The notes: generated by a model from the letters alone, not told the origin. Counted from the stretch's first letter, positions 9,121-18,889 are shown. The stretch: DNA of 64,000 nt from Enterobacter cloacae complex sp. ECNIH7 (GCF_002208095.1 NZ_CP017990.1:2666001-2730000), one strand, 5' to 3'. Numbers and translations: made by a program.

Positions 9121-9957
9121 GTGTCGCGTTTATTCACGTTAGCCCGTCGGCGGCTATATCATTTTTTGTTCGATCCTGAAACGGTTTCCGGGCGACGCTT
9201 TGAAGGTCTGTGCGGTTTATTTGCGCTCCTCAGCGTGGTTGTCATCTTTATTGAATCGGGTGCCGGGACGCAATACCACCTGACGTTTGACGAATGGCAT
9301 ATCTTTGTCTGGCTTGAGCTGGCGATTACCCTGGTTTTTACCGCTGAATATCTCCTGCGGGTAATAGCCTGGCCCAACCCGGCCAGATATGTTTTCAGCT
9401 TCTGGGGATTTATCGATTTAGCCACCATCCTGCCGCTCTATGTTATGTGGCTGTGGCCGGAGATTAGCCTGAGTTATGTCTTTGCCTGGCGAGCGATGCG
9501 CGTGATTCGGGTATTACGTATTCTGAAATTACTGCGTTTTATGCCATCATTACGCGTGTTCTGGAGTGCGATCGTCAGCGCCCGCCATCAGCTTATTTTG
9601 TTCTACTCGTTTATTGCCATCGTCATGATTGTTTTTGGCGCGCTGATGTATTTAATAGAAGGGCCTAAATATGGCTTTACGACGCTCAATGCGTCCGTCT
9701 ACTGGGCCATTGTGACCGTCACGACCGTGGGTTACGGTGATATTACGCCCCATACGCCACTGGGGCGCATCGTAGCGTCCGTGCTGATTTTGATTGGCTA
9801 TTCGGTTATTGCCATCCCGACGGGACTTATTACCACACACATGAGCAGCGCGTTTCAGAGCCGCAAGCAACAGCGCAAATGTCCTCATTGCCAGAAGGGT
9901 GAACATGAACACGACGCGCGGTTTTGTCACCGCTGCGGCAGTGAATTACCGGAGTAA
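9121..9957 (+). CDS. Voltage-gated potassium channel with C-terminal zinc ribbon
   Basis: A 278-residue six-helix channel. The voltage-sensor S4 is seen as RAMRVIRVLRILKLLRF with Arg/Lys every third residue, and the pore has the selectivity filter TVTTVGYGD. The C-terminus holds two Cys pairs (CPHC ... CHRCG), a zinc ribbon. The GTG at 9121 is chosen because GCGAGGTAACT precedes it; upstream frame runs through the oppF terminator. The position corresponds to E. coli kch, but that protein has a different layout with a cytosolic RCK domain, so this is a non-orthologous replacement at the same locus. Role in E. coli-like cells: membrane potential or potassium control, inferred. Confidence 0.9.
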   Translation: MSRLFTLARRRLYHFLFDPETVSGRRFEGLCGLFALLSVVVIFIESGAGTQYHLTFDEWHIFVWLELAITLVFTAEYLLRVIAWPNPARYVFSFWGFIDLATILPLYVMWLWPEISLSYVFAWRAMRVIRVLRILKLLRFMPSLRVFWSAIVSARHQLILFYSFIAIVMIVFGALMYLIEGPKYGFTTLNASVYWAIVTVTTVGYGDITPHTPLGRIVASVLILIGYSVIAIPTGLITTHMSSAFQSRKQQRKCPHCQKGEHEHDARFCHRCGSELPE

Positions 9958-9959
9958 AT

Positions 9960-9988
9960 AAAAAAGGCTGCAATCGCAGCCTTTTTTA
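9960..9988. terminator. Bidirectional terminator between the channel gene and yciU
   Basis: AAAAAAGGCTGC and GCAGCCTTTTTT form a perfect stem around AATC. Both strands give a T run, serving the converging channel gene and yciU. Confidence 0.9.
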
Positions 9989-10351
<363 letters not shown>

Positions 10352-11812
10352 TTACAGCAACGGACTAAAGAAGTAAAACAGTCGTTCGGCAATTCTCTGC
10401 CACATCGGACGTTTTACCCACAGTCTGGCATCCAGCAGCCGCGAGCGGGAGATATAATCATCCTGCACCGCCGCAAGGTCGCCGCCAAAGCCGGCATCAT
10501 CAATGACCAGCGTAATTTCAAAGTTTAGCCACAGGCTGCGCATATCCAGGTTGACCGTTCCCACCAGGCTCAGCTCACCGTCGACAAGAACGCTCTTGGT
10601 GTGGAGCAATCCGCCTTCAAACTGGTAAATTTTCACCCCTGCGGCCAGCAGTTCGCTAAAGAATGCCCGGCTGGCCCAGCCCACCAGTAGGGAGTCATTT
10701 TTGCGTGGCAAAATGATGCTCACATCGACACCGCGCTGCGCGGCGGTACAGATCGCGTGCAGGAGGTCGTCGCTGGGGACAAAGTAGGGCGTCGTCATGA
10801 TCAGATATTCACGCGCCGAGTAGGTTGCCGTCAGCAGCGCCTGATGGATTAAGTCTTCCGGGAAGCCCGGCCCGGAAGCAATGGTATGAATGGTGTGACC
10901 GCTGGCCTCTTCAAACGGCATAATATTGCCGTCCGGCGGTGGCGGCAGAATACGCTTGCCGGTTTCTATTTCCCAGTCGCAGGAATAAACGATGCCCATC
11001 GAGGTGGCAATCGGCCCCTCCATTCGCGCCATCAAATCAACCCATTGACCTACGCCCGAGTCCTGTTTGAAGAAGCGCGGGTCAACCATATTCATGCTGC
11101 CGGTGTAGGCAATATAGTTATCGATCATGATCATTTTGCGATGCTGACGAAGATCCATCCGGCGCAGAAATACGCGCAGGAGATTCACTTTCAACGCCTC
11201 AACCACTTCGATCCCGGCATTACGCATCATGCCCGCCCAGGGGCTACGGAAAAATGCCACGCTACCCGCGGAGTCAAGCATCAGGCGGCAATGAATGCCG
11301 CGCCGCGCGGCGGCCATCAGCGACTCAGCGACCTGGTCAGCCATCCCGCCGGGCTGCCAGATATAAAAAACCATCTCGATATTATGACGCGCCAGCTGAA
11401 TATCGCGGATTAACGCCTGCATGACGTCGTCGGACGAGGTCAGCAGCTGCAGTTGATTGCCCTTGACGCCGCCAATCCCCTGACGGCGCTCGCACAGCTT
11501 AAACAGTGAGGAGGCGACGCTGCTGTTCTCCTCGGCAAAAATATGTTTGCAGGCTTTAAGGTCGTTCAGCCACTTCGCGGTGGAGGGCCACATGGCGCGG
11601 GCCCGCTCGGCGCGGCGTTTACCCAGATGAAGCTCGCCGAAAGAGAGATAGGCAATAATTCCCACCAGCGGGAGGATATAAATGATCAGAAGCCAGGCCA
11701 TGGCAGAGGGTACGGCTCTGCGCTTCATCAGGATGCGTAATGTCACACCCGCGATTAACAGCCAGTATCCCAAAATGACCAGCCAACTCACCACGGTGTA
11801 GAAGGTTGTCAT
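10352..11812 (-). CDS. clsA: Cardiolipin synthase A
   Basis: A 486-residue protein with two N-terminal membrane helices and two phospholipase-D HKD motifs: [18 protein letters not shown] and [18 protein letters not shown]. It joins two phosphatidylglycerol molecules to make cardiolipin and glycerol in the inner membrane. Length and sequence match E. coli ClsA throughout. It is the first gene of the clsA-yciU unit and is divergent from yciY. Confidence 0.98.
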   Translation of the reverse strand: MTTFYTVVSWLVILGYWLLIAGVTLRILMKRRAVPSAMAWLLIIYILPLVGIIAYLSFGELHLGKRRAERARAMWPSTAKWLNDLKACKHIFAEENSSVASSLFKLCERRQGIGGVKGNQLQLLTSSDDVMQALIRDIQLARHNIEMVFYIWQPGGMADQVAESLMAAARRGIHCRLMLDSAGSVAFFRSPWAGMMRNAGIEVVEALKVNLLRVFLRRMDLRQHRKMIMIDNYIAYTGSMNMVDPRFFKQDSGVGQWVDLMARMEGPIATSMGIVYSCDWEIETGKRILPPPPDGNIMPFEEASGHTIHTIASGPGFPEDLIHQALLTATYSAREYLIMTTPYFVPSDDLLHAICTAAQRGVDVSIILPRKNDSLLVGWASRAFFSELLAAGVKIYQFEGGLLHTKSVLVDGELSLVGTVNLDMRSLWLNFEITLVIDDAGFGGDLAAVQDDYISRSRLLDARLWVKRPMWQRIAERLFYFFSPLL

Positions 11813-11956
11813 AGGTAAAAAAATCCTTTTGAAAGCGTATTGTTATGAGTGTACGCATCAGGATTCATCTGGCAAATAAAAACGCCAGGTAAAAGCGCTG
11901 GTTTGCTGCCGGGTTGGGTTTATAATGGCGACTCTGTTAGTTAAAGAGTTGTAGAC

Positions 11957-12130
11957 ATGAAGCGCAGTAGAACAGAAGTAGGGCGCTGGCGCATGTTGCG
12001 ACAGGTGAGTCGTCGCAAGGCTCGTTGGCTGGAAGCTCAATCCCGCCGCAATATGCGTATTCACGCCATCAGAAAATGTGGATTGACCAGGCACCGCAAT
12101 GCGTTGCTGTTCGCAGTCCAGGATATCTGA
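11957..12130 (+). CDS. yciY: YciY small basic protein
   Basis: A 57-codon gene encoding MKRSRTEVGRWRMLRQVSRR and ending LLFAVQDI. It matches E. coli YciY in length, basic composition and position, divergent from clsA. Function unknown; the Arg/Lys-rich N-terminal half suggests nucleic-acid contact, which is only inference. Confidence 0.85.
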   Translation: MKRSRTEVGRWRMLRQVSRRKARWLEAQSRRNMRIHAIRKCGLTRHRNALLFAVQDI

Positions 12131-12239
12131 AACCATGAGGGCACCGTAACGGGTGCCCGCTGATTTTATAGCGTCTGATTTTTTAGGAATAGCGTATTTG
12201 CAGCGATATTCCTGTTGTGTTTAGCAAAAGGAGGGAGGA

Positions 12240-12875
12240 GTGTTTGCGGAGTTTGGCGTACTGAATTTCTGGACGTATGTTGTCGGCGCATTTTTTATCG
12301 TGCTGGTGCCAGGGCCGAATACCCTGTTTGTGCTAAAAACCGGGATCGGTCACGGCGTTAAAAAAGGGTATCTTGCCGCCACGGGCGTATTTATCGGCGA
12401 TGCGGTGCTGATGTTTCTGGCTTGGGCGGGCGTCGCGGCATTAATCCAGACCACGCCGGTACTGTTTAATATCGTGCGCTATCTCGGAGCCTTCTATCTG
12501 CTCTGGCTGGGCGGCAAAATGCTCTGGTCAGTGGTGAACCGCCAGAAAAATGCCCATGAGAGCGGCCCTGAACCGGCCAGTATGATCATGAAACGTTCGC
12601 TGGTATTAAGCCTGACCAATCCCAAAGCGATCCTGTTCTACGTATCGTTCTTCGTTCAGTTCATTGACGTGAATGCACAGAGCACCGGCACTTCTTTCCT
12701 GATCCTCGCGACGACGCTGGAGTTAATAAGCTTTATGTACATGAGCTTCCTGATCTTCTCCGGTGCGTTTGTGACGCGTTATCTGAAAACGAAAAAGAAA
12801 CTGGCAAAGCTGGGGAACGGGCTCATAGGGCTGCTGTTTGTCGGGTTTGCGGCGAGGCTAGCGTCGCTGCATTGA
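12240..12875 (+). CDS. leuE: Leucine efflux protein LeuE
   Basis: A 211-residue RhtB/LysE-family exporter with about six hydrophobic helices and the family signature [20 protein letters not shown] near the N-terminus. Close to E. coli LeuE, which exports leucine and other hydrophobic amino acids. The GTG start at 12240 is preceded by AAAGGAGGGAG. In E. coli leuE lies far away, so its place between yciY and the MarR-GNAT gene is a lineage difference. Confidence 0.92.
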   Translation: MFAEFGVLNFWTYVVGAFFIVLVPGPNTLFVLKTGIGHGVKKGYLAATGVFIGDAVLMFLAWAGVAALIQTTPVLFNIVRYLGAFYLLWLGGKMLWSVVNRQKNAHESGPEPASMIMKRSLVLSLTNPKAILFYVSFFVQFIDVNAQSTGTSFLILATTLELISFMYMSFLIFSGAFVTRYLKTKKKLAKLGNGLIGLLFVGFAARLASLH

Positions 12876-12882
12876 TGGTTTG

Positions 12883-12907
12883 AAAGGCTCCTGAGGGAGC
12901 CTTTTTA
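12883..12907 (+). terminator. Terminator after leuE
   Basis: AAAGGCTCC pairs with GGAGCCTTT around TGAG, followed by a T run. Confidence 0.85.
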
Positions 12908-12914
12908 ATTCTGT

Positions 12915-12960
12915 TTGACAATCCCTCATCATTTAGTTGTATAGTACAACTAAATGATGA
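12915..12960 (+). promoter_or_regulatory. Promoter overlapped by a 35-bp perfect palindrome
   Basis: Two 16-base arms (TCATCATTTAGTTGTA at 12926-12941 and its exact complement at 12945-12960) flank TAG. A TTGACA at 12915-12920 and TATAGT at 12940-12945 suggest a promoter whose -10 lies on the dyad axis. The site ends 9 bases before the start of the MarR-GNAT gene and is probably its autorepression operator. Confidence 0.75.
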
Positions 12961-12969
12961 GGACACAAC

Positions 12970-13923
12970 ATGCACAGCGAAACCCCGGTAGTCAGTGTTA
13001 TTCGACGTTCCTCGCGCCTGATGGTGCGAGAGTTAGGTTTTATGGGGTCTACCCTGGCCTCAACGAATTACTCATCGTCGGCCGTCCATACCCTGGTCGA
13101 AATAGCCCTACGCAAAGAGATGACGGCGAGTCAGCTGGTGCAGCTGCTGGGGCTGGATAAGTCCAGCGTCAGCCGTATGCTTGCTCGTCTGATTGCCGCG
13201 GGTGAGCTCGAGGAGGTCATTTCAGCTGAAGATGCGAGAGCGAAGAGCCTCAGGCTGACCGCGAAAGGTCACGAGACGGTCAGCAAAATTAATGCCTTCA
13301 GCAATGAGCGCGTGGTCACAGCAATAAAGCGTCTTGCTCCTGCCCAGCAGCAAACCATCTCTGAGGGGCTCTCCCTTTATGCCAACGCGCTGCTGGCATG
13401 CCGCGAGGCGGGCAACGATATGCAGCCCGACGAGCTGAAGATAGTGCAGGGGTATATCCCCGGCATGATTGGCCGTATTGCGGAGATGCATGGCAGCTAT
13501 TATTCGCGGGAACATAACTTTGGTCGCTTCTTCGAGGCCAAAGTGGCTTCAGGGCTGGCCGAGTTCAGTGAAAGACTGGAGAAGCCCTGTAACCAGATTT
13601 GGCTGGCAGTGCTCAACGATAAAATTGTCGGCTCGGTGGCAATCGATGGCGAGGATCTGGCGCCGAGTGAAGCCCATCTTCGCTGGTTTATTCTTGATGA
13701 TGGCTGTCGGGGACACGGCGTGGGGAAAAAACTGCTGACCGAAGCGATGCGCTTTTGCGACAGCGTGGGTTTTTCTGCCGTGCAACTCTGGACATTCAAT
13801 AAGCTGAGCGCCGCACGACGTTTATACGAATCGTTTGGATTTACGCTCGCCAAAGAGTGGGAGGGCGATCAGTGGGGAACCCTTATAACGGAGCAACAGT
13901 TTACCCGGCGCAGAGATGCGTAA
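12970..13923 (+). CDS. MarR-type regulator fused to GNAT acetyltransferase
   Basis: A 317-residue fusion. Residues about 1-150 form a MarR winged helix (ASQLVQLLGLDKSSVSRMLARL recognition region); residues about 165-310 form a GNAT acetyltransferase with the acetyl-CoA loop CRGHGVGKKLL and the later AARRLYESFGF motif. Such two-domain proteins are widespread; the acetylated substrate is unknown. ATG 12970 is preceded by GAGGA. The perfect palindrome over its promoter argues for direct autoregulation. Confidence 0.9.
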   Translation: MHSETPVVSVIRRSSRLMVRELGFMGSTLASTNYSSSAVHTLVEIALRKEMTASQLVQLLGLDKSSVSRMLARLIAAGELEEVISAEDARAKSLRLTAKGHETVSKINAFSNERVVTAIKRLAPAQQQTISEGLSLYANALLACREAGNDMQPDELKIVQGYIPGMIGRIAEMHGSYYSREHNFGRFFEAKVASGLAEFSERLEKPCNQIWLAVLNDKIVGSVAIDGEDLAPSEAHLRWFILDDGCRGHGVGKKLLTEAMRFCDSVGFSAVQLWTFNKLSAARRLYESFGFTLAKEWEGDQWGTLITEQQFTRRRDA

Positions 13924-13932
13924 CCTCTACTA

Positions 13933-13960
13933 TGAAAAAGGCTCCTTTCGGAGCCGCTTT
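13933..13960 (-). terminator. Terminator for yciI (and partly the MarR-GNAT gene)
   Basis: GGCTCC and GGAGCC pair around TTTC. On the minus strand the stem is followed by TTTTTC. Confidence 0.75.
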
Positions 13961-13964
13961 GGTA

Positions 13965-14261
13965 TCAGAACACTTTCTTATACGGTCTGACCGTTACTTT
14001 CGCATACACACCTGCGGCAACATACGGATCTGCGTCAGCCCATGCCTGAGCGCTTTCCTGAGATTCAAACTCAGCAATCACAGTGGAGCCGGCAAAACCG
14101 GCGGCGCCCGGATCGTTGCTGTCTACTGCGGGCATGGGGCCAGCGGTCAGTAAACGGCCTTCATCCTGGAGCAGCTGCAAACGTGCAAGGTGCGCAGGGC
14201 GCACGGACTGGCGTTTTTCGAGCGAATCAGCAACATCTTCAGAGTAAATCACGTAAAACAC
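13965..14261 (-). CDS. yciI: YciI family protein
   Basis: A 98-residue YCII-domain protein ([20 protein letters not shown], later [20 protein letters not shown]), the same length as E. coli YciI. The fold resembles muconolactone isomerase; the His of the RPAHLARL segment and the Asp of AVDSNDPG are the likely active-site residues. Biological role unclear. The start is GTG at 14261 with AAGGAG upstream. Confidence 0.95.
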   Translation of the reverse strand: MFYVIYSEDVADSLEKRQSVRPAHLARLQLLQDEGRLLTAGPMPAVDSNDPGAAGFAGSTVIAEFESQESAQAWADADPYVAAGVYAKVTVRPYKKVF

Positions 14262-14414
14262 GGCGAAGCTCCTTAACCGGTAAAAGTGTCAGTTACGTTA
14301 TGTGAAAGGGCAAACGACTGCAATGTAAAATAAAAACAATGTTAATACCCTGATCTGAATGCGCCTTTTTTGGCCTCTCAGGCGCTAAAGTTGCGCCAGA
14401 ACAAAGTGTCTTAT

Positions 14415-14445
14415 TGAATATGATTGCTATTTGCATTTAAAATCA
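14415..14445 (+). promoter_or_regulatory. tonB promoter with Fur-like site
   Basis: The stretch GATTGCTATTTGCATTTAAA at 14422-14441 is, from memory, the same as the iron-regulated E. coli tonB promoter region and partly fits the Fur 19-mer. TTGAAT and TATGAT motifs lie in it. Fur control is inferred. Confidence 0.5.
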
Positions 14446-14481
14446 GGGTTCGGTTTTTTAACGTTGATGAATATGACTTCG

Positions 14482-15186
14482 ATGACCCTTGATTTACCTC
14501 GCCGCTTTCCCTGGCCGACGCTGCTTTCTGTCGTGATTCACGGTGCCGTTGTGGCGGGTTTGCTGTATACCTCGGTTCATCAGGTTATTGAAATGCCCGC
14601 GCCCGCGCAGCCGATTTCCGTGACGATGGTATCGCCAGCGGATCTCGAGCCGCCGCAGGTTGCCCCTCCACCGCCGCAGCCGGTGGCAGAGCCTGAGCCA
14701 GAACCCGAGCCCGTTCCGGAGCCACCGAAGGAAGCCCCGGTAGTGATCCACAAACCTGAACCGAAGCCAAAGCCGGTGAAGAAGGTCGAGGAGCGTCCGA
14801 AACGCGAGGAACGTCCGGTTGAACCGCGCGCGACCCAGACGGTGGAGAATGCGGCGCCTTCGCGTCCGGTGATGAATAACACCGTAGCCGCGCCTAAGCC
14901 GACAATCAGTGCCCCTGCGGGTCCGCGCGCGCTGAGTCGCAACCAGCCTCAGTATCCGGCGCGAGCGCAGGCCTTGCGTATTGAAGGCCGCGTACGGGTT
15001 AAATTTGACGTTACTGCCGATGGCCGCGTGGATAACGTGGAAATCTTGTCCGCTCAGCCTTCTAATATGTTTGAGCGCGAAGTGAAATCGGCGATGCGCA
15101 GATGGCGCTATGAGGCCGGGAAACCGGGCAACGGACTGATTGTGAATATTGTTTTCCGCCTGAACGGCGGGGCGCAAATGGAATAA
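14482..15186 (+). CDS. tonB: Energy transducer TonB
   Basis: TonB spans from the inner membrane to outer-membrane receptors and passes on energy from ExbB-ExbD. The N-terminal anchor (RFPWPTLLSVVIHGAVVAGL) contains the conserved Ser and His. A long Pro-Glu then Pro-Lys region (residues about 60-115) spans the periplasm. The C-terminal domain ends with RALSRNQPQYPARAQALRIE and the usual beta strands. I use ATG 14482 (MTLDLPRRF), the E. coli start, giving 234 residues; ATG 14467 or 14473 are alternatives in the same frame. No clear ribosome site decides. Confidence 0.95.
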   Translation: MTLDLPRRFPWPTLLSVVIHGAVVAGLLYTSVHQVIEMPAPAQPISVTMVSPADLEPPQVAPPPPQPVAEPEPEPEPVPEPPKEAPVVIHKPEPKPKPVKKVEERPKREERPVEPRATQTVENAAPSRPVMNNTVAAPKPTISAPAGPRALSRNQPQYPARAQALRIEGRVRVKFDVTADGRVDNVEILSAQPSNMFEREVKSAMRRWRYEAGKPGNGLIVNIVFRLNGGAQME

Positions 15187-15215
15187 AAAAAGCCTCCTGA
15201 TGGAGGCTTTTTTTT
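15185..15215. terminator. Bidirectional terminator tonB/yciA
   Basis: AGCCTCC and GGAGGCT form a stem around TGAT, with A and T runs on the two sides, between converging genes. Confidence 0.92.
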
Positions 15216-15224
15216 GCCTGTCAA

Positions 15225-15620
15225 TCAGGCCTGCGGAATTTGACGAGGCTTGCCTTCGCTGTCCACTGCGACATAAATAAACAGCGCTTCGGTGGCCTTA
15301 TAACGCTGCCCAATAGGTTCAGAAGAGACTTTCTTAACCCATACTTCGATGTTGATTGAAATAGAGGTGTTGCCGCGTTTGACGCAGCGCGCGTAGCAGC
15401 AAACCACATCTCCCACCGCAACCGGGCGCAGGAAGGTCATGCCGTCCACTCGCACAGTCACCACGCGCCCGTGGGCAATCTCTTTTGCCAGAATTGCGCC
15501 GCCCATATCCATCTGCGACATCAGCCAGCCGCCAAAAATATCGCCATTGGCATTGGTGTCAGCGGGCATTGCCAGTGTGCGTAAAACCAGTTCGCCCTGC
15601 GGGGCGTTAGTTGTTGTCAT
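15225..15620 (-). CDS. yciA: Acyl-CoA thioesterase YciA
   Basis: A 131-residue hotdog-fold thioesterase. The N-terminal NANGDIFGGWLMSQMDMGGA segment carries the catalytic Asn and Asp of the YciA class. It hydrolyses a broad range of acyl-CoA esters. Length matches E. coli YciA (132). ATG at 15620. Confidence 0.96.
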   Translation of the reverse strand: MTTTNAPQGELVLRTLAMPADTNANGDIFGGWLMSQMDMGGAILAKEIAHGRVVTVRVDGMTFLRPVAVGDVVCCYARCVKRGNTSISINIEVWVKKVSSEPIGQRYKATEALFIYVAVDSEGKPRQIPQA

Positions 15621-15724
15621 TGTTTTAACTCGTAACGGAAGACTTCAGGCGGGATGCTACTATGATTTTACAGTGGAGAGAATAGACCAGAACGCCTGTC
15701 GTTGACGTTCTGGTCAGTCATTAA

Positions 15725-16264
15725 TCAGTGCTTGTCGTCTTGCGGCATGTGGCGATAGATGTATACGCCGCTTAACAGCGTGAAGATAAGGGTCAGCGCA
15801 GTCAGGCCAAAGACCTTGAAGTTGACCCATATATTCTGCGGCAGCCAGAAGGCGATATAGATATTGGCAAGACCACAGAGAATAAAGAAGACCGCCCAGG
15901 CGATATTCAAACGGGACCAGACTTCCTGAGGCAGCGTCAGCTCTTTGCCCAGCATGCGCTGGATCAGCGGTTTTTTCATGACCCACTGGCTAATTAACAA
16001 TGCACCAGCGAACAGCGCATAAATGACGGTCACTTTCCACTTAATAAATTCATCATTGTGGAAGAACAGCGTAAGCCCGCCGAACACGGCGACCAGGACG
16101 AACGTTATCAGCGCCATCTTTTCGACTTTACGATAGCGAACCCAGCTGTAGATCAGAACAACAGCCGTTGCAACGATCAGCGCAGTGGTCGCGGCATAAA
16201 TGTCATACAGCTTATAAAAAGCAAAAAAGACCACGAGCGGTAAAAAATCAAGAAACTGCTTCAT
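15725..16264 (-). CDS. yciB: Inner membrane protein YciB
   Basis: A 179-residue protein with about five membrane helices ([21 protein letters not shown] at the start). Identical in length to E. coli YciB, which is linked to cell-envelope synthesis, elongation and osmotic tolerance together with DcrB. The start at 16264 is set by E. coli length and homology; the frame extends upstream but that part is not conserved-looking. It follows yciC on the same strand by 56 bases. Confidence 0.95.
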   Translation of the reverse strand: MKQFLDFLPLVVFFAFYKLYDIYAATTALIVATAVVLIYSWVRYRKVEKMALITFVLVAVFGGLTLFFHNDEFIKWKVTVIYALFAGALLISQWVMKKPLIQRMLGKELTLPQEVWSRLNIAWAVFFILCGLANIYIAFWLPQNIWVNFKVFGLTALTLIFTLLSGVYIYRHMPQDDKH

Positions 16265-16320
16265 TCTGTGATTCCATCTTCTGAACGGGGCGGGTGGCAG
16301 CGATGCCGCCCGCCTCAGGA

Positions 16321-17064
16321 TTACTGACGAATTAACATATACAGGCGGAACAGATAGACCAGCAGTAACGCTGAAATCAGATTGCTCAGCGTATTCGCCA
16401 CTACCGCGCCAACGTTCGGCGTTAATACCGCAAAATTCGGTGCAAACAACAGCAGGAGCGTTTTGGCGAGCAGCCAGCCGATCACGGCGGGAGCCACCAG
16501 ACGCATATTCGCCCATGCCAGTCTGATGCTGCTGCGCATCGCGGTAAAAATCCCCATCTTATCCTGCACCACCATCACAGGCGCAAATGAGAGCACGATA
16601 GCCAGTAACACGCCCGGCACCACGACCAGCATAATCCCCATTTGCACCAGCATGGTGGTTAAAAAGATCAGGATAAACAGCTTAGGTAAGACTGGCGCAC
16701 TCGCACCAATCGCCCGTAAGGCGCTGACCCGGTGACCCGCCGAGACCAGCTGAATCATCAGCAAAACGCCGCCCGCCAGAACCGCATTACCAATCAGGCC
16801 TGAGAACGTTGACGCGGCAGACGCCCGCAGCAGAATCTGCTGCTGCTCCGGCGTCATGTTTTGCACCAGTTCAAACAGCCCCACGCTTCCGGCGAGGTGG
16901 TCGCCCTGGCTCAGGCTGGCAATCTGTTCATCACTCGGTGAGAAGGCATGGCCCAGCACCACCGTGATAAAGGCACATAGCAACGCGATCAGTAAAAAGG
17001 TTATGAACTGATTGCGGAAAAAGTTTCCCGTGTCACGGTAGACAGACTTCGCCGTGATAGACAT
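16321..17064 (-). CDS. yciC: Inner membrane protein YciC (UPF0259)
   Basis: A 247-residue membrane protein with about six hydrophobic helices and no obvious catalytic motif ([20 protein letters not shown] at the start). The start at 17064 follows GGAGAGTGC and gives exactly the E. coli length. First of the yciC-yciB pair; the YkgJ-type gene lies 25 bases upstream on the same strand and may be cotranscribed. Confidence 0.94.
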   Translation of the reverse strand: MSITAKSVYRDTGNFFRNQFITFLLIALLCAFITVVLGHAFSPSDEQIASLSQGDHLAGSVGLFELVQNMTPEQQQILLRASAASTFSGLIGNAVLAGGVLLMIQLVSAGHRVSALRAIGASAPVLPKLFILIFLTTMLVQMGIMLVVVPGVLLAIVLSFAPVMVVQDKMGIFTAMRSSIRLAWANMRLVAPAVIGWLLAKTLLLLFAPNFAVLTPNVGAVVANTLSNLISALLLVYLFRLYMLIRQ

Positions 17065-17089
17065 GCACTCTCCTTGAGTATTGCAGGTG

Positions 17090-17494
17090 TTAATTAGCCG
17101 GCAATTGTACACCGGATGCACCTGCTGTGGCAGCATCAAGGCTTGTATGGAAAAGCATATCTTTGTAAAGCGGAGGTAATCCAATGCGCGCCCGGGCGCG
17201 ATTGCAGGCTTCGTTGACCTGCCCATCCTCCCCCGACATGGCAAATTCCCGGCACGGGCTGGGCCGATCCTCATAGATGGAACACTTGGTAGAGACCCCG
17301 GGCTCGCCCTGTAGCGCCACGCAGCGGGCCTGCTTTTGGTTTGTGCCGCTCATGCAGCGCAGAAAAGGCGTTAGCGGCTCTGTGAGATGAACCGGAACGG
17401 TACCGCCGCCATCGCTGGCTTCGGCCCAGTAGAAAGAGACTCGAAAATACGCACAACAGGCTCCGCACGTCATGCACGGGTTGATATCACTCAT
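17090..17494 (-). CDS. YkgJ-family cysteine cluster protein
   Basis: A 134-residue protein with the YkgJ/CxxCxxCC-type pattern [12 protein letters not shown] at the N-terminus and later conserved Cys ([25 protein letters not shown]). The family is predicted to bind zinc or iron in a cysteine cluster; function unknown. GTG-type ribosome site AGGTG precedes ATG 17494. In E. coli no such gene lies next to yciC, so it is a lineage addition. Confidence 0.85.
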   Translation of the reverse strand: MSDINPCMTCGACCAYFRVSFYWAEASDGGGTVPVHLTEPLTPFLRCMSGTNQKQARCVALQGEPGVSTKCSIYEDRPSPCREFAMSGEDGQVNEACNRARARIGLPPLYKDMLFHTSLDAATAGASGVQLPAN

Positions 17495-17658
17495 GGCACA
17501 CCTGCTAAAGAAGAACGCATCAAATCAACTTGTGAGAGCGATAAATTATCCAGCCGCCAGAGGAAGAGCAAGAGGGGGAAAAGGGAAAATTTTGTAACCG
17601 TGAAATGCCAAAAATTGACATGGAAACAACTTATCGCTTTTGGGTGTGCAACAAAAAA

Positions 17659-17716
17659 TTAATCCAGATCAATGAATGTTAAGTTACTGGTTTTAATGTG
17701 ATCTGTAGCAGATCAC
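17659..17716 (+). promoter_or_regulatory. Candidate FNR site and inverted repeat upstream of ompW
   Basis: TTAATCCAGATCAA (17659-17672) differs from the FNR consensus TTGAT-N4-ATCAA at one base. GTGATCT and AGATCAC (17698-17704, 17710-17716) form a perfect inverted repeat around GTAGC. FNR activation of ompW is known in E. coli; the second repeat is unassigned. Confidence 0.5.
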
Positions 17717-17776
17717 TTATTACTCATTTGTGAGTATATTCTCATCCGCGATTAAAACCACAACGATGGAGCGGAT

Positions 17777-18409
17777 ATGAAAAAATTAGCGGTGGCAGCC
17801 CTTGTATTAAGCAGTCTCTCTGGCGGCGCGTATGCGCATGAAGCAGGCGAATTCTTTATTCGTGCCGGTTCGGCTACGGTTCGCCCGACTGAAGGATCGG
17901 ATAACGTGCTGGGTATGGGCGGTTTTAACGTCAGTAATAACACCCAGTTAGGGTTAACGTTCACCTATATGGCGACGGAAAACGTTGGTGTTGAGCTTCT
18001 GGCTGCAACGCCGTTCCGTCATCGCGTAGGTCTGGGCGCAACCGGTGATATCGCTACGGTTCACCATTTACCGCCAACGCTGATGGCGCAATGGTACTTT
18101 GGTGATGCCAACAGCAAGGTGCGTCCTTATATTGGCGCCGGTGTGAACTACACCACTTTCTTCGACGAGAAGTTTAACGATACCGGTAAAGAGGCCGGCT
18201 TGACTGACCTTAGCCTGAAAGATTCATGGGGTATGGCGGGGCAGGTCGGTCTGGATTATCTGATTAACCGCGACTGGCTGATTAACGCCTCGGTCTGGTA
18301 CATGGATATTGATACGGACGTACGCTTCAAAGCGGGCGGTCAGCAGCAAAGTATCAATACTCGCCTGGATCCGTGGGTGTTTATGTTCTCTGCGGGTTAT
18401 CGTTTCTAA
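17777..18409 (+). CDS. ompW: Outer membrane protein OmpW
   Basis: A 210-residue eight-strand beta barrel. A signal peptide (MKKLAVAALVLSSLSGGAYA) precedes the mature start HEAGEFFIRAGSATVRPTEG. It ends with the barrel-type C-terminal Phe (FSAGYRF). OmpW forms a small hydrophobic channel; it changes with salt, oxygen and temperature. Matches E. coli OmpW along its length. Confidence 0.97.
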   Translation: MKKLAVAALVLSSLSGGAYAHEAGEFFIRAGSATVRPTEGSDNVLGMGGFNVSNNTQLGLTFTYMATENVGVELLAATPFRHRVGLGATGDIATVHHLPPTLMAQWYFGDANSKVRPYIGAGVNYTTFFDEKFNDTGKEAGLTDLSLKDSWGMAGQVGLDYLINRDWLINASVWYMDIDTDVRFKAGGQQQSINTRLDPWVFMFSAGYRF

Positions 18410-18418
18410 TCCCCCGTC

Positions 18419-18448
18419 AAACTGGCCACAGGGTGGCCAGTTTGCTTT
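18419..18448 (+). terminator. Terminator after ompW
   Basis: AAACTGGCCAC and GTGGCCAGTTT form a perfect 11-bp stem around AGG, then GCTTTGCT. The T run is short. Confidence 0.7.
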
Positions 18449-18455
18449 GCTCACT

Positions 18456-18794
18456 TCAAAACGACGGATAAACCGGCCGCTCATCAAGCTTTACGCAGTG
18501 CCTCAGGATATTTTCTCCATCATATAAATAGCTGAAAGCGTCGCTGGACAGGGAATGAAAGAGAATATCGCCGTTGGCAAACGGGATGATTTCGGTATCA
18601 CCTGCACGTTTATGTCCCGCGCCGGTTTCAAAATGGCCGTGCCATCGTTCCTGGGTATGGTCATAAACGTGCAGAATGACCTCGACAAGTCCTCTTTGCG
18701 GACAATTAAGGCGCAGGAAGGTAGAAGAGAAATTCAGGGACAGCGCATGGAAGGGAATCAATAAGGCGAAAACCAGTAAAGCTCGTAAATACAT
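18456..18794 (-). CDS. Hypothetical small secreted protein
   Basis: A 112-residue protein beginning MYLRALLVFALLIPFHALSL, a clear hydrophobic signal peptide. The mature part has two Cys (RLNCPQRGL and LRHCVKLDE) that could form a disulfide in the periplasm. GGAGG lies upstream of the start; a TTG one codon before ATG 18794 is an alternative. I do not recognise the family and assign no function. It converges on ompW. Confidence 0.6.
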   Translation of the reverse strand: MYLRALLVFALLIPFHALSLNFSSTFLRLNCPQRGLVEVILHVYDHTQERWHGHFETGAGHKRAGDTEIIPFANGDILFHSLSSDAFSYLYDGENILRHCVKLDERPVYPSF

Positions 18795-18889
18795 CAAACC
18801 GCGAAAACCTCCTTCAAAAGGGAAGTGAGATTTTACTTAAGTCAAAAAACGCGTTTTTGCCGTGGATCAAGATGTCTTATAATTCAATA

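Noticed and set aside
17697..17717. CRP site upstream of ompW
   Set aside because: TGTGA and TCACT are separated by 11 rather than 6 bases, so the repeat is not a standard CRP site.
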